The notes below the pieces were generated by a model, which saw nothing but the letters and a program-made list of their open reading frames with translations, did not search any database and was not told where the DNA came from. A stretch of 9,887 nucleotides of DNA from Propionibacteriaceae bacterium (GTDB taxonomy: Bacteria; Actinomycetota; Actinomycetes; Propionibacteriales; Propionibacteriaceae). The stretch lies in assembly GCA_030538175.1 (NCBI GenBank), contig JAUNUL010000084.1:1-9887 (forward strand), read 5' to 3'. Positions 1 through 7,667 of the stretch are shown here, piece by piece. The position numbers and the translations under genes were made by a program. Position 1 is the first letter of the stretch. Every line of letters starts with the position of its first letter.

Positions 1-427
1 CCTCGGCAACAACGGGCACATCGGCTTCAACGAACCCGGCTCGTCGCTGACCTCACGAACCCGCATCAAGACGCTCACCCGATCCACGCGGGAAGCCAAC
101 GCGCGGTTCTTCGACTCCCTTGAAGCCGTCCCGACCCACTGCCTCACCCAGGGCCTCGGGACGATCCTCGACGCCCACACGGTGGTGTTGGTGGCCCAGG
201 GCGAGGCGAAGGCGGAAGCCGTTGCGCAGCTGGCAGAGGGGCCCGTCACCGCGCTGTGTCCGGCGTCAGTCCTGCAACTCCACGAGCGGGCGATCATCGT
301 CATTGACGAGGCCGCCGCCAGCAGACTCAGTCGGGCCGACTATTACCGTGAGGTCTTCGCGGGCAAACCGGACTGGCAGCGCCCGGCACCCGAGCTGTTC
401 CTGCCGCCGGATGCAGCTGCGCAGTGA
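1..427 (+). CDS. nagB: Glucosamine-6-phosphate deaminase, C-terminal part (5' end outside window)
   Basis: NagB converts glucosamine-6-phosphate to fructose-6-phosphate and ammonia, the last step of amino-sugar catabolism in the cytoplasm. The visible 141 residues (reading frame from base 2) begin with [13 protein letters not shown], the active-site block of the family. Its His and Glu correspond to E. coli H143 and E148. The position of E. coli D141 is Asn here, as I recall for Gram-positive NagB, so this is not a defect. It is followed by [13 protein letters not shown] and, further on, by the family's [12 protein letters not shown] segment. The gene ends at TGA 425-427 with a normal-looking C-terminus. 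nagA starts 24 bases downstream on the same strand, so the two probably form a nagBA catabolic operon. The N-terminal half, including the start, lies before the window. Confidence 0.95.
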   Translation, partial: LGNNGHIGFNEPGSSLTSRTRIKTLTRSTREANARFFDSLEAVPTHCLTQGLGTILDAHTVVLVAQGEAKAEAVAQLAEGPVTALCPASVLQLHERAIIVIDEAAASRLSRADYYREVFAGKPDWQRPAPELFLPPDAAAQ

Positions 428-440
428 CGACGGATTTGTG

Positions 441-447
441 AAGGAGG
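441..447 (+). promoter_or_regulatory. Shine-Dalgarno for nagA
   Basis: AAGGAGG sits 4 bases before the GTG at 452 and is the strongest Shine-Dalgarno in the window. It fixes the nagA start, and it shows that this organism uses leadered initiation for operon-internal genes. That contrasts with aroA, hisN and serA, which lack such a site. Confidence 0.75.
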
Positions 448-451
448 GATC

Positions 452-1591
452 GTGAGCACGTGGATCCTGCGAGCGGAGCGGGTGTTCACCGGCGAGGTGG
501 AGCACGCCCCCGGCGAGGTCGTCATCGATGGCGACCGGATCGTGCGGGTCGGCCCGGTGAGCACAGCGGTCGACGCCGAGATCGTGGATCTCGGTGCGGT
601 CACCCTGGTGCCGGGCTTCGTGGACGTGCACAGCCACGGCGCTGCCGGGGTCGCCTTCAGTGAGGACCCGGACAAGGTGCTGGCGTTCCATCGCAGCCAC
701 GGCACGACGTCGATGATCGCCTCACTGGTGACCGAGCCGCTGGCGACCCTCCATCAACAGATCAGTGATCTGGCTCCCTTGGTGCACCGTGGCGATCTGG
801 CCGGCATCCATCTTGAGGGTCCGTGGCTGGCTGCGGCGTACAAAGGTGCCCACGCCGAGAAATATCTCCGCGATCCCGACCCTGTTGACGTGTCAGCCGT
901 GCTCGAGGTCGGCGAGGGGACCGTACGCATGGTCACCCTCGCCGCCGAACGGGCCGGCGGGCTCGAATCGGTGGCCCTGCTGCGGGACCGCGGGATCGTG
1001 GCGGCACTCGGCCACACCGCCGCTGACCACGCAACCGCCGTCGCGGCCATCGACGCCGGGGTCACCGGTGCGACCCACCTGTTCAACGCGATGCCGCCGC
1101 TGCACCACCGCACGCCCGGGCCCGTGCTGGCACTGATGGCGGATCCGCGGGTGTGGTTGGAGGTCATCCTCGACGGCGTCCACCTCTCCCCCGATCTCGT
1201 GGCCTGGCTGTTCGAGGTGTGCGGGGACCGGATCGTCCTGATCACCGACGCCATGGCGGCGACCGGGTGCTGCGATGGGGCGTACCGGCTGGGATCGCTG
1301 CCCGTGGACGTCCGCGACGGGATCGCCCGGATTGCCGGCACCGACACGATCGCCGGCAGCACGCTGACTCTCGATGCCGCCCTGCACCACGCGGTGACCG
1401 CCGGGGTCGACTGGCGCGCGGCCGTGCGCTCGTTGACCGTCCTGCCGGCCGCCTATCTCGGACTCGACGACGTCGGGTTGCTGCGGGCGGGGGCCCGGGC
1501 CGACCTGCTTGCCCTGGATGACCAGTGGCAGGTCACCGGGGTGTGGCATCGGGGCACCCCCGGTGTTGGCAGGGTCACACCCACGCGATAA
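452..1591 (+). CDS. nagA: N-acetylglucosamine-6-phosphate deacetylase
   Basis: NagA removes the acetyl group from GlcNAc-6-P, giving GlcN-6-P for NagB, its upstream neighbour. It also serves cell-wall amino-sugar recycling. The 379-residue protein has the full amidohydrolase barrel layout: H60-S-H62 in DVHSHGAAG, the HLEGP block with metal ligand E122, KGAH at 131-134, GHT with H188, HLFNAM with H209, DGVHL with H244, and catalytic D266 in ITDAM. TIAGSTLTLD (299-308) is the usual C-terminal signature. E. coli NagA has Gln/Asn where HxH occurs here, so a two-metal site like that of the Bacillus enzyme is likely (inference). The GTG start follows AAGGAGG at 441-447. The length is normal for the family and I see no disruption. 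Confidence 0.96.
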   Translation: MSTWILRAERVFTGEVEHAPGEVVIDGDRIVRVGPVSTAVDAEIVDLGAVTLVPGFVDVHSHGAAGVAFSEDPDKVLAFHRSHGTTSMIASLVTEPLATLHQQISDLAPLVHRGDLAGIHLEGPWLAAAYKGAHAEKYLRDPDPVDVSAVLEVGEGTVRMVTLAAERAGGLESVALLRDRGIVAALGHTAADHATAVAAIDAGVTGATHLFNAMPPLHHRTPGPVLALMADPRVWLEVILDGVHLSPDLVAWLFEVCGDRIVLITDAMAATGCCDGAYRLGSLPVDVRDGIARIAGTDTIAGSTLTLDAALHHAVTAGVDWRAAVRSLTVLPAAYLGLDDVGLLRAGARADLLALDDQWQVTGVWHRGTPGVGRVTPTR

Positions 1592-1595
1592 CAAT
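1566..1595 (+). promoter_or_regulatory. Possible promoter for the DoxX-family gene
   Basis: TTGGCA (1566-1571) and AACAAT (1590-1595) are separated by 18 bases and match 5 of 6 and 4 of 6 sigma-70-type consensus positions. The -10-like box ends 7 bases before the ATG at 1603, so a transcript from it would be essentially leaderless. The only Shine-Dalgarno-like tract, GGAG at 1597-1600, is just 2 bases from the ATG and too close to work normally. This is a weak prediction. Confidence 0.3.
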
Positions 1596-1602
1596 TGGAG
1601 AC

Positions 1603-2193
1603 ATGAACCTGCTGCGTGTCGCTGCCCGAACCATGCTCGCCGGCTATTTCGTCGTCAACGGCGTCAAGGCACTGAAGGATCCCGCGCTCTATGCGACGGA
1701 TCAGGAACGCTTCGCCTCGACCGTGGTCCCGCTGGCCGCCAAGGTCGCCCCCGCCGAAGTCTCGACCGCCCTCCCCCAGGATCCCGAGACGCTCGCCCGG
1801 ATCAACGGTGGCCTGCAGGTCGCCGGTGGCCTGAGCATGATCACCGGCAAGGGCCGCCGCCTCGGCGCCGGGCTGATCGCGGCCTCCATGATTCCGCAGG
1901 TGATGGGCTTCTCCGCCAAGGGGCTGACCCCCGAGGAGAAGGCGCTCGCCCGCAACGAGCTGCTCAAGAACATCGCGTTGCTCGGTGGCTCGCTCATCGC
2001 GGCGGGCGACACCGAGGGCCGGCCCGGTCTGGCCTGGCGCGCCCAGGACTCGGCCGCCAAGCTGTCGCGCAACGTGGATCACACCCGCAAGTCCCTGTCG
2101 AAGGACGCCGCCTTGACCAAGGCACAGTTGGCGCGCCAAGTCGACAATGTCAAGCACCGGGTCGCCCTGCAGGCAAAGGACCTGACCCACTGA
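1603..2193 (+). CDS. DoxX-family small membrane protein
   Basis: This 196-residue protein resembles the DoxX family, small four-helix integral membrane proteins whose biochemical role is mostly unsettled. Likely membrane segments are residues 4-22, 66-81, 85-104 and 119-134. The opening MNLLRVAARTMLAGYFVVNG and the INGGLQVAGG and MIPQVMGF segments fit DoxX. After about residue 140 comes a roughly 55-residue, Lys/Arg/Asp/Gln-rich tail that is probably cytoplasmic and helical. I chose ATG 1603 over the upstream in-frame GTG at 1525, because that would overlap nagA by 67 bases and add a hydrophilic stretch without family character. The gene starts 11 bases after nagA and ends 20 bases before aroA. 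As I recall, DoxX-like genes also lie near aroA in other actinobacteria. The function is not known from sequence. Confidence 0.8.
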   Translation: MNLLRVAARTMLAGYFVVNGVKALKDPALYATDQERFASTVVPLAAKVAPAEVSTALPQDPETLARINGGLQVAGGLSMITGKGRRLGAGLIAASMIPQVMGFSAKGLTPEEKALARNELLKNIALLGGSLIAAGDTEGRPGLAWRAQDSAAKLSRNVDHTRKSLSKDAALTKAQLARQVDNVKHRVALQAKDLTH

Positions 2194-2201
2194 GGGGTCG
2201 A

Positions 2202-2207
2202 TAGACT
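2202..2207 (+). promoter_or_regulatory. TAGACT -10 box placing the transcription start at the aroA start codon
   Basis: TAGACT fits the actinobacterial TANNNT -10 element. It ends exactly 6 bases before the aroA GTG, so +1 would fall on the first base of the start codon (leaderless mRNA). I see no convincing -35 and no Shine-Dalgarno in the usual window. The nearest purine run (GAGGGG, 2192-2197) is 16 bases away, at the stop of the previous gene. The prediction rests on the motif and its spacing only. Confidence 0.5.
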
Positions 2208-2213
2208 CCCCGC

Positions 2214-3602
2214 GTGACTACCGACGACCCGACCTCCGCGCCCCTGCCGGTTCGCCCGCGCCGTGCCGTTGACTCGGGCCCCTGGCCCGCGCCCATCGCC
2301 ACCGAGCCCGTGCATGCCATCGTCCGGGTGCCCGGGTCCAAGTCCGAGACCAACCGGGCACTGGTGCTGGCCGCGCTCGCCGATGGCCCGTCGCGGATCA
2401 TTGGCGGCTTGGACGCCCGGGACACCCGCCTGATGCGCGATGGCCTGCGCCAGCTCGGGGTCACCATCGACGAGTCGCTGGACGGCTGGTTCGTGACACC
2501 TCCCGCTGACCTCGCGGCCCAGCCTGCGACGGTCGAGTGCGGGCTCGCGGGGACAGTCATGCGGTTCCTGCCGGCGCTGGCGGCCCTCGGCCCCGGTCCG
2601 GTCGAGTTCGTCGGCGACGCCCAAGCCGAGGCCCGCCCCCTGGGACCGGTGCTCGATGCGCTCTATGACCTGGGTGCTGAGGTCACTCCGGGCACCAACG
2701 CGCTGCCGTTCACCATTGGCGGTCGTGACGGGCTCCCGGGTGGGCCGATCCGGCTGGATTCCTCCACCTCGAGTCAATATCTGTCAGCCCTGCTGCTGAT
2801 CGGTGCGCGGTGTGCCCGCGGGCTGTCGATCACCGATGCCGGCCCCTCGCTGCCGAGCAAACCGCACATCGCGATGACGATCGCCATGTTGCGCGAACGC
2901 GGCGTACGCATTGACGACTCCCGCCCGGGTCACTGGCACGTCGAACCAGGTCCGATCGCCGCCCGCGACGTGACGATCGCCCCCGACCTGTCCAATGCGG
3001 CCCCCTTCCTTGCTGCGGCCGTCATCACCGGCGGTGAGATCACGATCCCCGACTGGCCGACTGACACCCACCAGCCGGGCGACCGGTTGCGCACGATCCT
3101 GGCCCAGTTCGGTGCCCAGGCAACCCTGCGGGGCGGTGCACTGACCGTCAGCGGGGACGGTGCGGTGCGCGGGGTGGACCTCGACCTGGCTGACGTCGCC
3201 GAGCTGACCCCCGTCATCGCCGCCCTCGCAGCCGTGGCTCGCGACAAGTCCCACCTGCGCGGCATCGGCCATATCCGCGGCCACGAGACCGACCGCCTCG
3301 CCGCGCTGGAGGCCGAGCTCAATGGGCTCGGCTCCCACGTCCAACAGACCGAGGACGGACTGATCATCCATCCTCGAGTGCTGCACGGGGGCGGCTGGCG
3401 AACCTACGCCGACCACCGCATGGCCCATGCCGGCGCCCTACTCGGCCTGCTGGTCGACGACGTGACCCTCGATGACATCGGCTGCACCAGCAAGACGATG
3501 CCCGACTTCTCCCTGCTGTGGAACCAGATGCTCAGCGACTCCGATGAGTGGCTGGACCAGCAGATTGCCGCCGAACGCAACGCTGCGGGAGCCGGCCAGT
3601 GA
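2214..3602 (+). CDS. aroA: 3-phosphoshikimate 1-carboxyvinyltransferase (EPSP synthase)
   Basis: AroA joins phosphoenolpyruvate to shikimate-3-phosphate, the sixth step of the shikimate pathway to chorismate and aromatic amino acids. The 462-residue protein shows PGSKSETNRAL (40-50, K43 binding PEP and shikimate-3-phosphate), CGLAGTVMRF (109-118, the family's AGT-x-x-R loop with G113), DSSTSSQYLSALLL (182-195), DLSNAAPFLAAAV (258-270), E330 in AELTP where E. coli has the catalytic Asp (Glu also occurs in the mycobacterial enzyme, as I recall), RGHETDR (355-361, E358), YADHRMAHAGA (398-408) and K427 in SKTMPDF. The N-terminal extension of about 30 residues and the Glu/Ala-rich C-terminal tail lie outside the two-domain core. 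The start is GTG, and the TGA overlaps the GTG of rsgA, so the two are translationally coupled. Confidence 0.96.
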   Translation: MTTDDPTSAPLPVRPRRAVDSGPWPAPIATEPVHAIVRVPGSKSETNRALVLAALADGPSRIIGGLDARDTRLMRDGLRQLGVTIDESLDGWFVTPPADLAAQPATVECGLAGTVMRFLPALAALGPGPVEFVGDAQAEARPLGPVLDALYDLGAEVTPGTNALPFTIGGRDGLPGGPIRLDSSTSSQYLSALLLIGARCARGLSITDAGPSLPSKPHIAMTIAMLRERGVRIDDSRPGHWHVEPGPIAARDVTIAPDLSNAAPFLAAAVITGGEITIPDWPTDTHQPGDRLRTILAQFGAQATLRGGALTVSGDGAVRGVDLDLADVAELTPVIAALAAVARDKSHLRGIGHIRGHETDRLAALEAELNGLGSHVQQTEDGLIIHPRVLHGGGWRTYADHRMAHAGALLGLLVDDVTLDDIGCTSKTMPDFSLLWNQMLSDSDEWLDQQIAAERNAAGAGQ

Positions 3603-4621
3603 CGTGGCGGCGTGGGGGCATCCACTCCGATGACCATGCCGGTTTCGACCGCCCCCGACGCCGCAGTCGACCACGGACCAAACAACGTCCGGACTATTCC
3701 GAGGCACCGGTTGGACTTGTCACCACCGTGGACCGGGGCCGCTATCGCGTGCTGCTGCTCGACGAGAGCTATGACCCGATCGGCCCGCTTGTGCAATCCA
3801 CAAAGGCCCGCTCGCTGGGTCGCAAGTCCGTCATCGTCGGCGACCGCGTCCGCCTCGACGGTGATGTCTCCGGGACCGAGGGCACATTGGCCCGCATCGT
3901 GGAGGTGTTGGAGCGGACGACCGTGTTGCGGCGGACGGCTGACGATGATGACCCGTTCGAACGCCCCGTGGTCGCCAACGCCGATCAACTGGTGATTGTC
4001 ACCGCCCTCGCCGACCCACCGCCGCGGACGGGCATGATCGACCGGATCCTCGTCGCTGGCTATGACGCCGGACTCGACCCCCTGCTCTGCCTGACCAAGG
4101 CCGATCTCGCGTCACCGGATGAGTTGATGGCGGCGTACGCCCCCCTCGGCGTGCCCGTCATCGTCACCCAACCGGGTGCCGACCTCACCGAGCTCCGGGC
4201 TTTGCTGGCCGACAAGGTTTCGGTGCTCGTCGGCCACTCCGGGGTCGGCAAGTCGACTCTGGTGAACGCCCTGATCCCCGGCATCGATCGGGCCACCGGG
4301 GACGTGAACGTGGTCACCGGCCGTGGGCGCCACACCTCGACCTCGGCCATAGCGCTGGAGCTCCCCGACGGTGCGGGCTGGGTGGTCGACACGCCCGGCG
4401 TACGGTCGTTCGGGCTCAGCCACATCACCCCAGCCGACGTCCTCAAGGCCTTCCCCGACCTGGTGGCCTTCACCACCGAATGTCCACGGGGCTGCAGCCA
4501 CGAAAGCGAAGCCCCGGGCTGTGCGCTGGACGATGCGTGGCGCGATGGTGGCGTGCCCCGGGCGCGGGTGGACTCGTTCCGGCGCATGATCTCGGCACGC
4601 AAACTGCCCCACGAGATGTGA
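3599..4621 (+). CDS. rsgA: Ribosome small-subunit-dependent GTPase A
   Basis: RsgA is a circularly permuted GTPase that acts late in 30S maturation in the cytoplasm. The 340-residue protein has an N-terminal OB-fold-like region (about 38-110), then G-motifs in permuted order: G4 TKAD (166-169), P-loop GHSGVGKST (212-220, K218), G2 at T246 in GRHTST, and G3 DTPG (264-267). A C-terminal zinc knuckle follows with C295, C299, H301 and C308 (C-x3-C-x-H-x6-C). The first 35 residues are very basic and hydrophilic (RPRRRSRPRTKQR), which suits rRNA binding (inference). I chose the GTG at 3599 because it overlaps the aroA TGA as GTGA. A longer start at 3548 would run 55 bases into aroA. The aroA-rsgA-hisN order is common in actinobacteria. 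Confidence 0.94.
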   Translation: MTWRRGGIHSDDHAGFDRPRRRSRPRTKQRPDYSEAPVGLVTTVDRGRYRVLLLDESYDPIGPLVQSTKARSLGRKSVIVGDRVRLDGDVSGTEGTLARIVEVLERTTVLRRTADDDDPFERPVVANADQLVIVTALADPPPRTGMIDRILVAGYDAGLDPLLCLTKADLASPDELMAAYAPLGVPVIVTQPGADLTELRALLADKVSVLVGHSGVGKSTLVNALIPGIDRATGDVNVVTGRGRHTSTSAIALELPDGAGWVVDTPGVRSFGLSHITPADVLKAFPDLVAFTTECPRGCSHESEAPGCALDDAWRDGGVPRARVDSFRRMISARKLPHEM

Positions 4622-4624
4622 CGC

Positions 4625-4630
4625 TAGCCT
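4625..4630 (+). promoter_or_regulatory. TAGCCT -10-like box before hisN
   Basis: TAGCCT (TANNNT) lies 4 bases after the rsgA stop and ends 7 bases before the hisN ATG, which would give a transcript with no leader or one base of leader. The intervening GTGGTCC is not a Shine-Dalgarno. No clear -35 is visible. hisN may also be read from the aroA-rsgA transcript. Confidence 0.4.
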
Positions 4631-4637
4631 GTGGTCC

Positions 4638-5492
4638 ATGACCGTGCGCCCGACGCCCCCGTCCGCTGCTGACTTCCTCGAGGATCTTCGGCTGGCCCAC
4701 ATGATGGCTGACAATGCTGACGCCATCACGATGGCCCGGTTCAAGGCGCAGGATCTCAAGGTGTCGGCCAAGCCCGACATGTCCAACGTGACCGATGCGG
4801 ATCTCGCGGTCGAGGAGGCCTGCCGGCGTACGCTCACCCGGGCTCGGCCCCGCGACGCGGTCCAGGGCGAGGAGTTCGAGGACACCGGCTATGGCCCGCG
4901 GCGCTGGGTGATCGACCCGATCGACGGGACCTCCAACTTCGTGCGTGGTGTCCCGGTCTGGGCCAGCCTGATCGCCCTGACCATCGAGGGCGAGGTCGTC
5001 GTCGGTGTCGTCAGTGCCCCTGCGCTCGGGCGGCGCTGGTGGGCCGCCAAGGGGACCGGGGCGTTCATGGGCAAGTCGCTGCACCAGGCCCAGCGCATCG
5101 GGGTGTCCGAGGTCGCCGACATCCGTGATGCCTCCCTGTCGTATTCGTCCCTGCACGGCTGGGTGGCCGAAGGCATGGGCCAGCACTTCGTCGACCTCAT
5201 GCGCAGCGTGTGGCGGTCGCGGGCCTATGGCGACTTCTGGTCCTACATGCTCGTGGCCGAGGGCGCGGTCGATATTGCGTGCGAGCCGGAGTTGTCCCTC
5301 CATGACATGGCCGCGCCCAGCATCGTCGTCACCGAGGCGGGCGGGCAGTTCACCTCGGTGGAAGGCTCCCCCGGTCCGGTGGGCCCCGGCGCGGTCGCCA
5401 CGAACGGTCTGCTGCACGAGCTGGTCGTGGAACAGTTGACCGCCGGGGGTGCCGTCGATCCCGAGGCACCGCACCGGCGGCCGGAGAACTAG
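4638..5492 (+). CDS. hisN: Histidinol-phosphatase, inositol-monophosphatase family
   Basis: HisN is a Mg-dependent phosphatase that dephosphorylates L-histidinol-phosphate in histidine synthesis in actinobacteria. The 284-residue protein carries the IMPase metal site: E78/E79 in GEEF, and D93 and D96 in WVIDPIDGTSNF (90-101). A second Asp, D223, lies in SLHDMAAP ahead of the VVTEAGG block. NFVRGVPVWASLIAL (100-114), VSAPALGRRWWAA (125-137), RAYGDFWSY (195-203) and AVATNGLLH (252-260) match what I recall of M. tuberculosis HisN closely, which is why I prefer hisN over a generic inositol monophosphatase. The usual Trp of WDxAA is His222 here. It starts 16 bases after rsgA and ends facing serA across a shared hairpin. 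A general IMPase activity cannot be excluded from sequence. Confidence 0.9.
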   Translation: MTVRPTPPSAADFLEDLRLAHMMADNADAITMARFKAQDLKVSAKPDMSNVTDADLAVEEACRRTLTRARPRDAVQGEEFEDTGYGPRRWVIDPIDGTSNFVRGVPVWASLIALTIEGEVVVGVVSAPALGRRWWAAKGTGAFMGKSLHQAQRIGVSEVADIRDASLSYSSLHGWVAEGMGQHFVDLMRSVWRSRAYGDFWSYMLVAEGAVDIACEPELSLHDMAAPSIVVTEAGGQFTSVEGSPGPVGPGAVATNGLLHELVVEQLTAGGAVDPEAPHRRPEN

Positions 5493-5494
5493 CT

Positions 5495-5539
5495 GTCCTG
5501 CCCGGCCCATGCCGGCCGATCTGGCCGCCGGGGCAGGAC
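5495..5539. terminator. Hairpin between convergent hisN and serA, probable bidirectional terminator
   Basis: GTCCTGCCC (5495-5503) and GGGCAGGAC (5531-5539) are perfect inverted repeats. The bases between are also GC-rich and self-complementary (CGGCC against GGCCG), so the stem can extend with a small bulge. The hairpin starts 2 bases after the hisN stop and lies 8 bases past the serA stop on the other strand. Neither side has a real T-run, so this would be a U-tract-poor actinobacterial-type terminator. Confidence 0.65.
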
Positions 5540-5547
5540 GTGCCGGG

Positions 5548-6750
5548 TCAGGCCTTCGTGGTGACCTGACGCAGCCGGACCGTCTCGGGCAGGTCGCGCA
5601 GGACGGCCGCCAGCTCGTCGACCCGGTCACCCGACACGTCGGTGATCACATAGCCGAGTTCACCGTGGGTGGCCAGCGTCTGGCGGTCGATGTTGACCGA
5701 GTGATCGGCGATGGCCTGGTTCATCCGCGCGAGGACCCCGGGCACGTTGGTGTGCAGGTGCAGCAGACGGACGGTCGCCCCGTTGGAGACCTGTGCCTGA
5801 GGCATGTTGACCGCCATCACCGTCGAACCCGTCTGATGGAAATCGACGAGCTTGTTGGCCACGAATTGCCCGATGTCCTGCTGGGCCTCCGCGGTCGAAC
5901 CACCAACGTGCGGGGTCAGGATCACGTTCGGGATGCCCTGCAACACCGAGCTGAACGGGTCACCGTTGGCCTTCGGCTCCTCCGGGAACACGTCAACCGC
6001 GGCACCGGCGATGTGACCGGACAACAGGTTGTCCCGCAGGGCGTCGTGGTCCACGACGAACCCACGAGCGAGGTTGAGGAAGAGGCTGCGCGGCCGCATC
6101 ATCGCGAACTCCTTCTCCCCGAAGAAGCCGGCGTTGCCGGGGCGGCCATCAACGTGCAGGGAGATCGTCTCCGCGGTCTCCAGCAGCTCCTGCAGCGACG
6201 AGCAGCGCTGCGCGTTGCCCAAGGCGAGCTTGTCGACGACGTCATAGAAATAGACGCGCATGCCCAAGGATTCGGCGACGACCGACAGCTGGGAGCCGAT
6301 GTTGCCATAGCCGACAATGCCCAGCGACCGGCCGCGGACCTCGTGGGAGCCCTTCGCGGACTTGTCCCATCGGCCCTCATGCAGCGCTGATGACTTGTCG
6401 AACAGCCGCCGGGCCATCGCGATGATCTCGCCGATCGCCAACTCGACGACCGAGCGGGTATTGGAGAACGGTGCATTGAACACCGGGACGCCGAGGCCGG
6501 CTGCCGCGTTCAGGTTGATCTGGTTGGTGCCGATGCAAAAAGCACCGATCGCCTCCAGGTTGGGACGTGCCTCCAGCACCTTTGCGGTGACGTTCGTCTT
6601 CGAGCGGATGCCGAGCAGCGTCACCCCGTCGAGCGCGTCGATCAGTTCGTCTTCGTCCATCGCCGCGCGGTGATGCGTGACGTCGAAACCGTTCGCCTCA
6701 AGGGCCTTGACCGCGTCAGTGTGGATGTTCTCCAGGAGCAATGCCTTCAC
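5548..6750 (-). CDS. serA: D-3-phosphoglycerate dehydrogenase, E. coli-like form with C-terminal ACT domain
   Basis: SerA oxidises 3-phosphoglycerate to 3-phosphohydroxypyruvate with NAD, the committed step of serine synthesis. The 400-residue protein has the substrate domain in two parts around a Rossmann domain with GYGNIG (147-152). Catalytic R229 (LARG), E258 (PEEP) and H281 (TPHVGG) correspond to E. coli R240, E269 and H292 at a constant offset of 11. The ACT domain (about 326-400) has H333, N335 and N353, equivalent to the E. coli serine-binding H344, N346 and N364, so feedback inhibition by serine is likely. I chose GTG 6750, which gives the family-typical VKALLLENIH start. The in-frame extension to 6825 adds 25 residues without family character. 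It lacks the intervening domain of the longer mycobacterial-type enzyme. Confidence 0.94.
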   Translation of the reverse strand: MKALLLENIHTDAVKALEANGFDVTHHRAAMDEDELIDALDGVTLLGIRSKTNVTAKVLEARPNLEAIGAFCIGTNQINLNAAAGLGVPVFNAPFSNTRSVVELAIGEIIAMARRLFDKSSALHEGRWDKSAKGSHEVRGRSLGIVGYGNIGSQLSVVAESLGMRVYFYDVVDKLALGNAQRCSSLQELLETAETISLHVDGRPGNAGFFGEKEFAMMRPRSLFLNLARGFVVDHDALRDNLLSGHIAGAAVDVFPEEPKANGDPFSSVLQGIPNVILTPHVGGSTAEAQQDIGQFVANKLVDFHQTGSTVMAVNMPQAQVSNGATVRLLHLHTNVPGVLARMNQAIADHSVNIDRQTLATHGELGYVITDVSGDRVDELAAVLRDLPETVRLRQVTTKA

Positions 6751-6758
6751 GGCCGGTG

Positions 6759-6764
6759 AGTCTA
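6759..6764 (-). promoter_or_regulatory. TAGACT -10 box upstream of serA
   Basis: Read on the minus strand, this is the same TAGACT hexamer as before aroA, ending 8 bases before the serA GTG. The predicted transcript would carry about 2 bases of leader. The intervening CACCGGCC is not a Shine-Dalgarno, and no clear -35 is visible. It supports both the GTG 6750 start and transcription of serA independent of the upstream transporter operon. Confidence 0.45.
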
Positions 6765-6816
6765 ATCCCCCGGCCCAACCGGCCCCGTCCACAGTTCCGG
6801 TCAGTGGTCCGCTCCC

Positions 6817-6835
6817 CGCCCGCATTGCACGGGCG
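6817..6835 (-). terminator. Small hairpin after the transporter operon, possible terminator
   Basis: CGCCCG and CGGGCG form a 6-base-pair stem with a 7-base loop, starting 13 bases past the stop of the last transporter gene on the minus strand. There is no T-run after it, and such short GC stems arise by chance in DNA of this composition. Its position in the 98-base gap before serA is the main support. The rest of that gap shows only the serA -10 box. Confidence 0.25.
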
Positions 6836-6848
6836 CTGGGTCCCGATG

Positions 6849-7663
<815 letters not shown>

Positions 7664-7667
<4 letters not shown>

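Noticed and set aside
2..40. NagB active-site Asp replaced by Asn as an inactivating change
   Set aside because: The [10 protein letters not shown] form is, as I recall, normal in Gram-positive NagB; His and Glu are kept.
1562..1581. GGTGT...ACACC inverted repeat near the end of nagA as a terminator
   Set aside because: It is only a 5-base stem inside the coding region with no T-run, and is likely chance.
893..2204. Several open frames of 230-245 codons overlapping nagA and the DoxX gene on both strands
   Set aside because: All are shadows of real genes, with compositions typical of out-of-frame GC-rich sequence.
5449..6390. Long plus-strand open frame (313 codons) opposite serA
   Set aside because: It is antisense to a complete, motif-rich serA; its translation is low-complexity Asp/Gly/Arg/Val-rich with no family motif, as expected from GC bias.
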